NCBI RefSeq assembly: GCF_039541795.1
Contig: NZ_BAABGX010000001.1
Location: 434,001 to 498,000, forward strand
Direction of reading: 5' to 3'
Origin: Nibribacter koreensis
GTDB lineage: Bacteria; Bacteroidota; Bacteroidia; Cytophagales; Hymenobacteraceae
Length of the DNA: 64,000 nucleotides
Shown piece by piece: positions 18,439 through 27,065 of this stretch. The notes beneath the pieces are model-generated. The model saw only the letters and a list, made by a program, of their open reading frames with translations. It had not been told where the DNA came from and made no database searches. How positions within the stretch are numbered: the first letter of the stretch is position 1; each line of letters opens with the position of its first letter. The position numbers were made by a program, and so were the translations under genes.

Positions 18439-18789
18439 ATGAAAAATATAGGCCTACTTTTTTTCGCGTTTCTCTGTCTTGTGACTCTTAATTCACAAGC
18501 GCAGGGCGGTAAAATGATCTACTCAGCCCCTAAGGAGAAATCGCAAGGGGTTATTTACCAGAAACCAACGCCGTATTGTGTCATTAAAATCAAGGATAGC
18601 CTTACCGTTGTGATGCAAAGCGAAATCAGAAAGATGAATTCTGAATGGTTTGATAAGGTAGAAGTCTTCAAAGGCCAGACCGCCATAGACCTGTATGGCG
18701 AGAAGGCCAAAGATGGTGCCATTGTCATTACCATTAAAGAAGCAAACGCAGAAGAGGCACAGCTGTATTTGAATAGTAGAAAAGAATAA
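18439..18789 (+). CDS. Small secreted protein with a TonB-plug-like motif
   Basis: A 116-residue protein with a signal peptide (MKNIGLLFFAFLCLVTLNSQ/AQ). The mature part holds one recognisable feature: WFDKVEVFKGQTAIDLYGEK followed by KDGAIVITIKE, closely resembling the plug-domain strand of SusC/RagA transporters (VLKGAAATALYG ... GAIIITTKK in the susC here). There is no barrel, so it is a stand-alone plug-like module. Similar pieces occur at the C-terminus of some Bacteroidota sensor and peptidase proteins. Function unknown. Confidence 0.72.
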   Translation: MKNIGLLFFAFLCLVTLNSQAQGGKMIYSAPKEKSQGVIYQKPTPYCVIKIKDSLTVVMQSEIRKMNSEWFDKVEVFKGQTAIDLYGEKAKDGAIVITIKEANAEEAQLYLNSRKE

Positions 18790-18811
18790 GGATTCAACAG
18801 ATTTTGGTGGA

Positions 18812-18859
18812 AGCCCCGTTTTTGGCCTGTTTTCTGGAAAACAGGCCAAAAACGGGGCT
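18812..18859. repeat. Intergenic palindrome, copy 6, extended arms
   Basis: A perfect 48-bp inverted repeat (23-base arms, 2-base centre). The shared half-site is extended outward by AGCCC/GGGCT, which is specific to this locus. It starts 22 bases after the preceding stop and could act as a terminator. Confidence 0.93.
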
Positions 18860-19082
18860 CTTCTTTTAAAGCCATTCACAGAATTGGTTACTCTTTGAAA
18901 ATCAAACACTCAAAAGAGAATATCGCTGAGCCTTATCTAATTCTATCTGGAAATTTTGTAACTTCGCGGCGCGTTCAAGGTGAATGCCGCAGTCTTTGAG
19001 TAAAGATTGTGTCTGTTTTAGAAACTACGCTTGGGCAAGTGGCTCATAGTTCAGGCGTTATATTCTGGGCCAATGCTTATCT

Positions 19083-20981
19083 ATGGCAAATTTAGAAGAT
19101 TTTGACTGGGGAAAATTTGATTCTCAGGGCTTCGGCGGTTCTTACTCTGCATCAGAGAGAGCCGAAATGGAGCAAATGTATGCCGACACCCTGAACACCG
19201 TTCAGGAAGAGGAAGTGATTAAAGGTACCGTTGTTGGTATCACTGATCGCGACGTAATCTTGAACATCGGCTTTAAGTCTGATGGTCTGGTTCCGGTTTC
19301 TGAATTCCGCGACATGCCGGATTTGAAAATCGGTGATGAGGTTGAGGTATTCATTGAGGATCAGGAAGACCCGAACGGTCAGTTAATCCTGTCTCGTAAG
19401 AAAGCCAAAATTGTGAAAGCGTGGGAGATGATCTACGGCGCTTTGGAGCACGACACTGTACTGGAAGGTGTAGTGAAACGCAGAACCAAAGGTGGTTTGA
19501 TCACAGACCTTTACGGTGTAGAGGCCTTCTTGCCAGGTTCACAAATTGACGTGAAACCAATCCGCGACTTCGACATTTATGTTGGTCGTAAGATGGAAGT
19601 GAAAGTGGTGAAAATCAACGCCGCTTTTGATAACGTAGTGGTATCGCACAAAGTGTTGATCGAGAAAGACCTTGAGCAACAGCGTGCCGCCATCTTGAAC
19701 AACCTTGAAAAAGGTCAGGTTCTAGAAGGTGTGATCAAAAACATGACCAACTTCGGTGTGTTCATCGACTTGGGTGGTGTTGACGGTCTACTACACATCA
19801 CAGATATTTCATGGGGACGCATCAACCACCCACAAGAGGTGTTGGAGCTAGACCAGAAAGTAAACGTGGTAGTGTTGGATTTTGATGACGACAAGAAGCG
19901 TATTTCTCTAGGTATGAAGCAATTGACGGCTCACCCTTGGGATGCACTTCCTGGCGAAGTGGAAGTTGGCTCACGCGTGAAAGGCAGAATTGTAAACGTA
20001 GCCGATTACGGTGCGTTCTTAGAATTGATGCCAGGCGTAGAAGGCTTAATCCACGTGTCAGAGATGTCTTGGTCTCAGCACCTACGCAACCCACAAGACT
20101 TCATCAAGCAAAATGATGAAATTGAGGCAGTTGTGTTGACCTTGGACAGAGATGAGCGCAAAATGTCACTAGGCATTAAGCAATTGTCTGAAGATCCTTG
20201 GACTAAGCAAGATGTATTGACTAAATACGCAGTGGGTACTAAGCACACAGGTGTTGTTCGTAACCTAACTAACTTCGGCTTGTTCATTGAACTAGAAGAA
20301 GGCGTAGACGGTCTGGTACACGTGTCTGACCTTTCTTGGACTAAGAAAATCAAGCACCCTTCTGAGTTTGTGAAAGTGGGTGAGAACCTGGATGTAATCG
20401 TTCTTGAATTGGACGCTACTTCTAGACGTCTGGCCCTTGGTCACAAGCAACTAGAAGAGAACCCTTGGGATACGTTCGCAACTGTATTTACAGTAGGTTC
20501 TACGCACAAAGCCACTGTGTTGGAGAAATCTGACAGAGGTGCTACGCTAGAGTTGCCTTACGGTATTGAAGGTTTCGCGTTCCCTAAAGGCTTGGCCAAA
20601 GAAGACGGTTCTGCCGTTGAAGCTGGTGAGCAATTGGATTTCAAAGTAACTGAGTTCTCTAAAGAAGATCGTAAGATCATCTTGTCGCACACTGCTAGCC
20701 ACACGGCTCAGCCAGAAGATGCTAAGAGAAAGAAATTTGAGAAGAAAGACGCTCCGGCCGCTGGTACAGCTAAAACTGCTGCCCCTGCTGCTCCTAAGAA
20801 AGAAGAAGTACGTGCTACTTTGGGCGACTTAGACGCACTTTCTGCCTTGAAGGATCAAATGATGTCAACTGAGAAAGAAGCTGGTGAGAAGAAATTAGCT
20901 GCTGCTGCCAAAGCACGCACTGAGAAAGCTCCAGAAGCTGACGCTCCTGAGTCTACTGAAGCAACTGAGTCTGCTGAGTAA
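19083..20981 (+). CDS. rpsA: 30S ribosomal protein S1
   Basis: Ribosomal protein S1 recruits mRNA to the 30S subunit. In 632 residues it carries six S1 OB-fold repeats; GVFIDLGGVDGLLHITDISW, AFLELMPGVEGLIHVSEMSW and LFIELEEGVDGLVHVSDLSW are the best conserved. The N-terminus (MANLEDFDWGKFDSQGFGGS) and the Ala/Lys/Glu-rich tail after about residue 545 are typical of Bacteroidota S1. Codon use is strongly biased, as expected for a highly expressed gene. Monocistronic, with a long leader after palindrome copy 6 and an intrinsic terminator after it. Confidence 0.96.
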   Translation: MANLEDFDWGKFDSQGFGGSYSASERAEMEQMYADTLNTVQEEEVIKGTVVGITDRDVILNIGFKSDGLVPVSEFRDMPDLKIGDEVEVFIEDQEDPNGQLILSRKKAKIVKAWEMIYGALEHDTVLEGVVKRRTKGGLITDLYGVEAFLPGSQIDVKPIRDFDIYVGRKMEVKVVKINAAFDNVVVSHKVLIEKDLEQQRAAILNNLEKGQVLEGVIKNMTNFGVFIDLGGVDGLLHITDISWGRINHPQEVLELDQKVNVVVLDFDDDKKRISLGMKQLTAHPWDALPGEVEVGSRVKGRIVNVADYGAFLELMPGVEGLIHVSEMSWSQHLRNPQDFIKQNDEIEAVVLTLDRDERKMSLGIKQLSEDPWTKQDVLTKYAVGTKHTGVVRNLTNFGLFIELEEGVDGLVHVSDLSWTKKIKHPSEFVKVGENLDVIVLELDATSRRLALGHKQLEENPWDTFATVFTVGSTHKATVLEKSDRGATLELPYGIEGFAFPKGLAKEDGSAVEAGEQLDFKVTEFSKEDRKIILSHTASHTAQPEDAKRKKFEKKDAPAAGTAKTAAPAAPKKEEVRATLGDLDALSALKDQMMSTEKEAGEKKLAAAAKARTEKAPEADAPESTEATESAE

Positions 20982-21009
20982 TCTCAAGTTCATATCAAAT
21001 TTATAGAGA

Positions 21010-21038
21010 AGAGCCCCAAGCAGTTGGGGCTCTTTTTT
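21010..21038 (+). terminator. Intrinsic terminator of rpsA
   Basis: Stem AAGAGCCCCAA / TTGGGGCTCTT with a short GCAG loop and a run of T on the + strand. Confidence 0.9.
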
Positions 21039-21068
21039 TGTGCCTAGGGTGATTTTTTGCAGATAAAA

Positions 21069-21099
21069 TTGGCCTCATATTAAAATGGGTGTATATTTG
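21069..21099 (+). promoter_or_regulatory. Bacteroidetes-type promoter of tRNA-Cys
   Basis: TTG at 21069-21071, a 20-base spacer, then TATATTTG at 21092-21099, matching the TAnnTTTG -7 box of Bacteroidota. It ends 13 bases before the tRNA. Confidence 0.75.
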
Positions 21100-21112
21100 C
21101 ATTCCCAAACAC

Positions 21113-21183
21113 GGTAACGTGGCCGAGTGGCTAGGCAGAGCTCTGCAAAAGCTCGTACAGCGGTTCGAATCCGCTCGTTACCT
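21113..21183 (+). tRNA. tRNA-Cys (GCA)
   Basis: A 71-base cloverleaf. Acceptor GGTAACG pairs with CGTTACC; D arm GCC...GGC; anticodon stem GAGCT/AGCTC with loop CTGCAAA (anticodon GCA); T arm AGCGG TTCGAAT CCGCT. The discriminator base is T, as usual for tRNA-Cys. CCA is not encoded: the next bases are CA. Confidence 0.95.
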
Positions 21184-21195
21184 CACCTGGACAAG

Positions 21196-21237
21196 ATGAC
21201 CCTTTCAGATTTAGTTCTGAGAGGGTTTTTCTTTTTC
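21196..21237 (+). terminator. Terminator after tRNA-Cys
   Basis: ACCCTTTCAGA pairs with TCTGAGAGGGT, around a short TTTAGT loop, followed by a T-rich run. Confidence 0.75.
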
Positions 21238-21543
21238 AGTCTAGTCTAGTTCATGAAACTGGGATAGAACCACTCCTTTGCTTTCCTCTACAAAATTTCT
21301 CCTCTGGTCTTTTACTGTGCGGCTCGGCCACGTGTCTTTTTAACTGATTAAAACAGGTCTCAGTACTTTCCGTATGCTGTTTTTGTGGTTACACGCAAAT
21401 ATTCAAAACCTCTAATCTTTTTGCTATTTTCTGCGTACCCCCTACGTCTGCAAGCGTGAGCAAAACCTGCCTCTACAAGAGTGCGTGGGCGTTTTAATCT
21501 CAAGTCAGGCAAGAAGGCATTATCTAGGCTATAAGGAGAGGGT
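21238..21543 (+). other. Leader region of the cyanophycin operon
   Basis: About 300 bases without a gene. No palindrome copy and no clear TAnnTTTG promoter were found. It ends in AAGGAG (21533-21538), 5 bases before the cphB ATG, an unusually canonical Shine-Dalgarno for this genome. Confidence 0.6.
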
Positions 21544-22422
21544 ATGACTGTGAAAACAGTAGAAAGAGAAGAGATTTTTAAGTCTTCCATTGAATATAAG
21601 ACGCCCAATGGCATTTTGATTGCCATTGGCGGGGCAGAAAGCAAAGGCGCTACAGATGAGCATGCAGAAATTGCAAACCATAACTACGTCAAATTTGAGA
21701 TTCTGCAACGCTTTGTGGATGAGTTAAAGGTTAAAAACCCCTTAGTGGTAGTCATTCCAACCGCCTCAGAGTCGCCGGAGGCCGTAGGCCAGGACTATGT
21801 ACGCGTCTTCAGGAAACTGAAAGTGAAAAACGTCAAGGTCCTGAACATTGCCTCACGGGAGGATTCTTGCCAGGAAGAGTACCTGGCTCTTATCCAAAAA
21901 GCAACCGGTGTTATGTTCACCGGCGGCGATCAACTGCGGCTTACCTCCATCTTTGGCGGGACTGAGATCATGCGGTTGATTAAATACCGCTATTACAAAG
22001 ATAAGCTGGTCATTGCCGGTACCAGCGCTGGGGCGGCTGCCATGTCTACGCAAATGATCTTTCAAGGCAAAAGTGAGGGGTTCATCAAAGGATCTGTGAG
22101 CATTACCGCCGGACTAGAATTGTTAAATGATGTGGCCATAGACACCCACTTTATTGCCAGAGGCCGTATTGTAAGAATGGTACAGATGATTGCCACCAAC
22201 CCCACTTTCATTGGTATTGGCCTGGAAGAAGACACCGGCGTAGTAGTGAAGAAGGGCAACCAGCTAGAAGTGATTGGCAGCGGCCTGGTGACCATAGTAG
22301 ACGGCAGAGAAAGTACCTACACCAATATTTATGAGATAGATGAGGGCGCCCCGGTGACCATGCGGGACTTACGGGTTCATTTATTGGGAAAAGGTGACAC
22401 CTACACCTTAGAAATTTTCTAA
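21544..22422 (+). CDS. cphB: Cyanophycinase CphB
   Basis: A serine exopeptidase of family S51 that releases beta-Asp-Arg dipeptides from cyanophycin. The nucleophile motif is AGTSAGAAAM (Ser161); IPTASESPEAVGQDY and VMFTGGDQLRL are the other family blocks, and DTHFIARGRIVRM lies where the family's conserved His/Arg region is. At 292 residues it is a normal length and is not exported. A strong AAGGAG lies just ahead of the ATG. It is followed by cphA 36 bases downstream on the same strand, so degradation and synthesis of the polymer are co-encoded. Confidence 0.95.
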   Translation: MTVKTVEREEIFKSSIEYKTPNGILIAIGGAESKGATDEHAEIANHNYVKFEILQRFVDELKVKNPLVVVIPTASESPEAVGQDYVRVFRKLKVKNVKVLNIASREDSCQEEYLALIQKATGVMFTGGDQLRLTSIFGGTEIMRLIKYRYYKDKLVIAGTSAGAAAMSTQMIFQGKSEGFIKGSVSITAGLELLNDVAIDTHFIARGRIVRMVQMIATNPTFIGIGLEEDTGVVVKKGNQLEVIGSGLVTIVDGRESTYTNIYEIDEGAPVTMRDLRVHLLGKGDTYTLEIF

Positions 22423-22458
22423 CACCTACACATACAAGATCCATACAGTACTAATTGA

Positions 22459-25089
22459 ATGAAAATCGCAGAAATACGCGTCATGCGTGGACCTAATTTT
22501 TGGTCTGTTAAGCACCCGAAGATTGTAGTATTGAAGTTGGACATGGAGAACTATGATGGAGTTCTCACCACCCACCTGGATGGTTTTGCACGTAAGTTGG
22601 AGCAGATGTTCCCGGGCATGATAGAGCACCGCAGCACAGATGGCCAGGAGGGAGGCTACCTTAGAAGAGTGCATGAAGAAGGCGTGCCTTTAAGCAACGT
22701 AGTAGAGCACGTAGCCCTGGAGTTACAGACCATGGGCGGTATGAACTCGGGCTTTGGAAGAACCTACCCCGCGCCGCAGCCAGGCTTTGAATATGTAGTA
22801 TTCTCCTACCAGGAAGAAAAAGCCGGGGTCTATGCCGCGCACGCCGCCCTTAGGGTGGTCAACGCCTTAGCCAAGAACGAGTCATATGACATTGGCCCAG
22901 ACGTGCATGAGTTGCATGAGATACGGGAAGACGAGCACATTGGACCAAGCACCTACGCCATTGTCTCTGAAGCAGTGGCCAGAGGCATTCCTTACATCAG
23001 GCTCAACAAGAACTCACTGATCCAGCTAGGCTATGGCGTCAACCAGAAGCGCATACAGGCCACCATGACCTGTCGCACCGCTTCTTTTGCCGTAGAGATT
23101 GCCGGCGATAAAAACGCCACCAAAGACATGCTGCGCGAGGCGGGCGTACCAGTGCCAGAAGGAGACATTGTCTATGATTTAAAAGAACTCAAGGAGGCCG
23201 TTAATTACTTGGGCTATCCCATTGTCACCAAGCCCTTAGACGGTAACCATGGCAAGGGCGCAGGCATCAATCTGCGGTCTTGGGATGAAGCCGTTATTGG
23301 GTTTGAGGCCGCTCAACAATACTCAGAAGCCGTGATTGTGGAGCAGTTTATTGAGGGCTATGACTTCAGGCTGTTGGTTGTGAACCGCAAGTTTGTAGCG
23401 GCGGCCAAGCGCACGCCGGCCATGGTCACAGGTGATGGTCAGTCTACCATCCAGCAACTCATTGACCAGGTGAACAGTGACCCACGCCGCGGTGTAGGCC
23501 ATGAAAAGGTGCTTACCAAAATCTCTATTGACAAAGACACGCAAGGCATTCTCCATAAGAAAGGCTATACCCTGGACACGGTCATTGCCGACGGCGAAGA
23601 ACTTCAATTAAAAAGCACCGCCAACTTATCTACGGGCGGTACGGCTACAGACGTCACGGACCTTATTGACCCGTACAACGTGCTCATGGCGGAACGCATT
23701 GCCGGTACCATTGGCCTGGACATCTGCGGGATTGACGTGGTGACCTCAGACATTGCCATACCCTTGCCAGAAGCCCGCGGTGCCGTCATTGAAGTGAATG
23801 CCGCGCCGGGCTTTAGAATGCACACCTCGCCCACAGACGGTTTGCCACGTAACGTAGCCGAACCTGTGATTGACATGCTGTTTCCGGGTAATTGTCCTTC
23901 CAGAATTCCTATCATTGCCATTACGGGTACCAACGGCAAAACCACTACCACGCGTCTCATTGCCCATATGGTCAAGTCTGCTGGCTACCAGGTAGGGTTT
24001 ACCACCACAGACGGCATTTACATACAAGACAAGATGCTGGAGAAAGGGGACACCACTGGTTCTAAAAGCGCCGAGTTTGTCTTGCGTGACCCTACCATCA
24101 ACTTTGCCGTTTTAGAGTGCGCACGGGGCGGTATGTTGCGCTCTGGTCTGGGTTTTCAGCAGTGTGACATTGGCATTGTGACCAACGTAGCCGAAGACCA
24201 CATGGGCTTGCGCGACATCTACACCCTGGAAGACATGGCCCGCGTGAAAGCCGTTGTCCCTAAGAGCGTGAGCAAAGACGGTTACTCTATCCTCAACGCA
24301 GATGATGACCACGTCTTTGACATGGCCAAGGAGGTAGAGTCTAAGGTAGCCTTCTTTAGCATGGATGAGAACAACCCTCGTATCTTAAAGCATGTGGCCC
24401 AAGGAGGCCTGGCGGCAGTCTTTGAGAACGGCTACATCTCTATCTTCAAGAATACCTACAAGATTAGGGTAGACCGCGTGGCAGACATTCCGCTGACGTT
24501 TGGCGGACGGGCAAAATTCAACATTGAGAACGTACTGGCCGCCACCTTGGCGGGCTATATTTCTCATTTTGAGATTTCAGAGATTAAGACGGCATTGCGC
24601 ACCTTCATTCCTTCGGCTAGTAAGACGCCAGGCCGCATGAACCTCTTTAAATTCCCCACCTTTGAGGTGTTGGTGGACTATGCGCACAATCCAGCCGGCA
24701 TGAAAGGCGTAGCCGAGTTCTTGAAAAATACGGATGCCCGCAAGCGTGTGGGCGTTATTGCCGGCGTGGGCGACAGACGGGACGAGGACATGGTGGAACT
24801 AGGCAGAATGGCCGCCGAAATGTTTGACGAGGTCATTGTGCGCCAGGACAAAGACACCCGGGACCGCAATCCTGAAGAAATCAACCGGAATGTAATAGAG
24901 GGTATTATGAAGGCAGACCCCAATAAACCCTACCGCGTGATTCCGCAGGAGATGGTGGCCATTGCCTATGCCCTGGAGCACGCAGAACGCAACTCCTTCA
25001 TCACCATCTTCTCTGAAGACATCTCTGAAGCCATTAAACTGGTGGAGAACTTCAAGACCATCCAAGACAGACGCGTAATGGTAGACTAA
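22459..25089 (+). CDS. cphA: Cyanophycin synthetase CphA
   Basis: CphA polymerises aspartate and arginine into cyanophycin (multi-L-arginyl-poly-L-aspartate), a nitrogen store, using ATP. The 876 residues show the usual three parts: an N-terminal domain (about 1-160), an ATP-grasp domain (about 200-470; VTKPLDGNHGKGAGINL, EVNAAPGFRMH) that adds Asp, and a Mur-ligase-like domain that adds Arg, with ITGTNGKTTTTRLIAHM near residue 490 and a C-terminal VLVDYAHNPAGM. Length and motif order are standard. Second gene of the cphB-cphA operon. Confidence 0.96.
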   Translation: MKIAEIRVMRGPNFWSVKHPKIVVLKLDMENYDGVLTTHLDGFARKLEQMFPGMIEHRSTDGQEGGYLRRVHEEGVPLSNVVEHVALELQTMGGMNSGFGRTYPAPQPGFEYVVFSYQEEKAGVYAAHAALRVVNALAKNESYDIGPDVHELHEIREDEHIGPSTYAIVSEAVARGIPYIRLNKNSLIQLGYGVNQKRIQATMTCRTASFAVEIAGDKNATKDMLREAGVPVPEGDIVYDLKELKEAVNYLGYPIVTKPLDGNHGKGAGINLRSWDEAVIGFEAAQQYSEAVIVEQFIEGYDFRLLVVNRKFVAAAKRTPAMVTGDGQSTIQQLIDQVNSDPRRGVGHEKVLTKISIDKDTQGILHKKGYTLDTVIADGEELQLKSTANLSTGGTATDVTDLIDPYNVLMAERIAGTIGLDICGIDVVTSDIAIPLPEARGAVIEVNAAPGFRMHTSPTDGLPRNVAEPVIDMLFPGNCPSRIPIIAITGTNGKTTTTRLIAHMVKSAGYQVGFTTTDGIYIQDKMLEKGDTTGSKSAEFVLRDPTINFAVLECARGGMLRSGLGFQQCDIGIVTNVAEDHMGLRDIYTLEDMARVKAVVPKSVSKDGYSILNADDDHVFDMAKEVESKVAFFSMDENNPRILKHVAQGGLAAVFENGYISIFKNTYKIRVDRVADIPLTFGGRAKFNIENVLAATLAGYISHFEISEIKTALRTFIPSASKTPGRMNLFKFPTFEVLVDYAHNPAGMKGVAEFLKNTDARKRVGVIAGVGDRRDEDMVELGRMAAEMFDEVIVRQDKDTRDRNPEEINRNVIEGIMKADPNKPYRVIPQEMVAIAYALEHAERNSFITIFSEDISEAIKLVENFKTIQDRRVMVD

Positions 25090-25091
25090 TT

Positions 25092-25176
25092 TATTGAGAG
25101 ATTGAATGATTGAGAGTTTGAATGAATACTTTAAATAGTTACTCACTCATTTTCTCATTAACTCAATCAGTCATTT
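25092..25176. repeat. Degenerate TTGAATGA / TCATTCA-type tract
   Basis: TTGAGAGATTGAATGATTGAG-like units on the left (25093-25126) and ACTCACTCATT/ACTCAATCAGTCATT units on the right (25141-25175), in inverted orientation to each other, just before the cphA terminator. Confidence 0.6.
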
Positions 25177-25226
25177 CATAAAAATAGCCCCAAACCGGAC
25201 ATCCGATTTGGGGCTATTTTTATGAA
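25175..25226. terminator. Bidirectional terminator between cphA and a convergent gene
   Basis: TTCATAAAAATAGCCCCAAA ... TTTGGGGCTATTTTTATGAA, a long stem around CGGACATCCGA. It serves convergent genes. Its right arm merges with a palindrome copy. Confidence 0.88.
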
Positions 25227-25241
25227 AACAGGCTAAAAACG
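25206..25241. repeat. Degenerate palindrome copy fused to the terminator
   Basis: ATTTGGGGCTATTTTTATG followed by AAAACAGGCTAAAAACG. The right half matches the family well; the left half coincides with the right arm of the terminator. Confidence 0.65.
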
Positions 25242-25245
25242 CCGG

Positions 25246-26187
25246 CTATTTCAATGTGAAGCTGGCCGTGCCAATTAAGTAACCACCAGAGTACAACTCA
25301 ATGGTGTGCTTGCCAGGCTTGTAGGCGGCTCCTTTTGAATACAAGAAAGTCACCTGCTGTTGAGAGTTGTCAAACACGATGTCTCTTTTTGAGGTGTAAA
25401 ACACTTCTTTGCCTTCGTGCTCAAACGTGCCAGATCCCATGGCCAGGTTGTAGAGGGGAGACCCATCTGGCTCAATCAAGCGCATCTGAATCTCTTTGCT
25501 TTCTTTGGGAGCCACCTCGTTCTTGGCTAGGTTGAACATGATTTTGATTTTGTCCACCTGCTTTGCCCTGAACTCCATGTCATCGTCCTCCTTCTCTTTG
25601 CCTCTGTCATTTAAGATGGTCACGCGCACGTTCTGGGCCTCTAGCTTGGAGGCCAGGTTCACCTTGTCTACCAGTGCCTGGTTATCAGTGGCTAAGGTAG
25701 TGATGGAGTCAGAAAGTTTATTCTGGGTGGTTCTTAAGTCTGTGTTTTGAACGTGCAGTTCCTCGTTGGCTACCTGCAGTTTGGCTATTTCCTCGTCCTT
25801 ACGTTTAAGAGCGGTTTCTAGGCCGGCGGCGCGGTCTCTAAAGCGCTTCTGGTCTGCTAAGGAGAAGCTGCCGTTTCTGAACGAGCGCAGCTGCGCCAAG
25901 TCTGCGTTGATAGCGGCAATGCGGGTTTCCAGAGAGTCATTGGTCAGACCCATGGCTTTCAACTCGCTGTTCTGGCGTTCAAAGTCTGCCTTTAGGGTTT
26001 CATATACCTTGATCTGATTCTCAAGCTCAGTGCTTTTTACCTCAATAATCTCTTTCTGCTCCTCATTCTCTTGCGTCTTCTGCTGTTGCATGTAAATCAA
26101 GATGCCGTTGATACTCAGGAGTACAATGATTAAACCTACTACTAACAGTTTACGGTTGCTATCCTTTTCAGGGGTCTCAGTGGCCAT
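25246..26187 (-). CDS. Membrane-anchored coiled-coil protein, unknown function
   Basis: A 313-residue protein with one membrane segment near the N-terminus (KLLVVGLIIVLLSINGILIY, about 13-32), then a long coiled coil (about 35-185, rich in E/K/Q heptads) and a C-terminal beta-rich domain (about 190-313; VRVTILNDRGKEKEDDDMEF, PGKHTIELYSGGYLIGTASF). The topology places the coiled coil and the beta domain in the periplasm. Similar proteins are conserved in Cytophagales without a known role. It stands alone with its own promoter. Confidence 0.8.
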   Translation of the reverse strand: MATETPEKDSNRKLLVVGLIIVLLSINGILIYMQQQKTQENEEQKEIIEVKSTELENQIKVYETLKADFERQNSELKAMGLTNDSLETRIAAINADLAQLRSFRNGSFSLADQKRFRDRAAGLETALKRKDEEIAKLQVANEELHVQNTDLRTTQNKLSDSITTLATDNQALVDKVNLASKLEAQNVRVTILNDRGKEKEDDDMEFRAKQVDKIKIMFNLAKNEVAPKESKEIQMRLIEPDGSPLYNLAMGSGTFEHEGKEVFYTSKRDIVFDNSQQQVTFLYSKGAAYKPGKHTIELYSGGYLIGTASFTLK

Positions 26188-26239
26188 AGGATGGGTATAT
26201 GGGTTGGTAAATAGTAATGCACGGCGTACCGTATCCTTA

Positions 26240-26270
26240 CAAAAATACGGTTCTCTCTATCCTTTGCAAA
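26240..26270 (-). promoter_or_regulatory. Bacteroidetes-type promoter
   Basis: Reading the reverse strand: TTTG at 26270-26267, a 19-base spacer and TATTTTTG at 26247-26240. Placed about 53 bases ahead of the coiled-coil gene start. Confidence 0.6.
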
Positions 26271-26298
26271 TCTCCATAGAAAATACTTCCTTACGGGT

Positions 26299-26916
26299 AT
26301 GCAAACTAAACCAGAATTAGACGCCAGCTATTGGTCCAATAGGTACCAGCAAAAGGAGACCGGATGGGATGCAGGTTTTATCACTACTCCCTTAGAAGCG
26401 TACATTAACCAACTGGCCAGTAAAGACATGGCCATCTTGATACCAGGCTGTGGCCATGGCCATGAGGCCGAGTATCTGCACAAGCAGGGCTTTACCAACG
26501 TCTATATCATGGATTTCGCGCCAGAGCCGCTGGAGCGCTTTAAAAGCCGAAACCCTAACTTTGAGGCAGAGCATTTGTTGCAGCAAGACTTTTTTGCAGA
26601 GACTCACTTCACGTTTGACTTAATTTTGGAGCAGACCTTTTTCTGCGCCTTGCCTAAGGAGATGAGACCCGACTATGCCAGAAGGATGTTTGAGCTCCTC
26701 AAACCCGGTGGGAAATTAGTAGGTGTTTTGTTTTCTGAAGAGTTTGAGACCCAGGGACCGCCCTTTGGAGGAACACCCCCGGAGTACCAAGCTTATTTTG
26801 AACCCTATTTTACGTTTAAGGTCTTTGAGCCCTGCCATAACTCCATTCCGCCACGCCAAGGCCGGGAATGGTTTATGATTCTGGAACGCCGCTCAAAGCC
26901 TCAGTTTATCGCCTAG
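26299..26916 (+). CDS. SAM-dependent methyltransferase, thiopurine S-methyltransferase-like
   Basis: A class I methyltransferase of 205 residues in the TPMT family. ASYWSNRYQQKETGWDAGF is the characteristic opening, AILIPGCGHGHEAEYLHKQG is the SAM-binding motif I, and FDLILEQTFFCALPKEMR and ELLKPGGKLVGVLF are the later motifs. Bacterial members methylate selenium, tellurium or thiol compounds; the substrate here is not known. Complete, and single-gene by context. Confidence 0.88.
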   Translation: MQTKPELDASYWSNRYQQKETGWDAGFITTPLEAYINQLASKDMAILIPGCGHGHEAEYLHKQGFTNVYIMDFAPEPLERFKSRNPNFEAEHLLQQDFFAETHFTFDLILEQTFFCALPKEMRPDYARRMFELLKPGGKLVGVLFSEEFETQGPPFGGTPPEYQAYFEPYFTFKVFEPCHNSIPPRQGREWFMILERRSKPQFIA

Positions 26917-26960
26917 AATATGTACTTTTGTGCTTAAGACCTAACTCAGCTCAAGTGCAT

Positions 26961-26999
26961 CGTTTTTGGCCTGTTTTCCAGAAAATGAGCCAAAATCGG
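26961..26999. repeat. Intergenic palindrome, copy 7
   Basis: CGTTTTTGGCCTGTTTTCC paired with GAAAATGAGCCAAAATCGG. The centre reads CA where most copies have TG, so it lies in the opposite orientation. Confidence 0.87.
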
Positions 27000-27065
27000 G
27001 AGGCAAAATCGTAAAGGTTGGCTTGCACTGTTTCCTTCATTACTGTTCATTGATTACTGCCCAAC

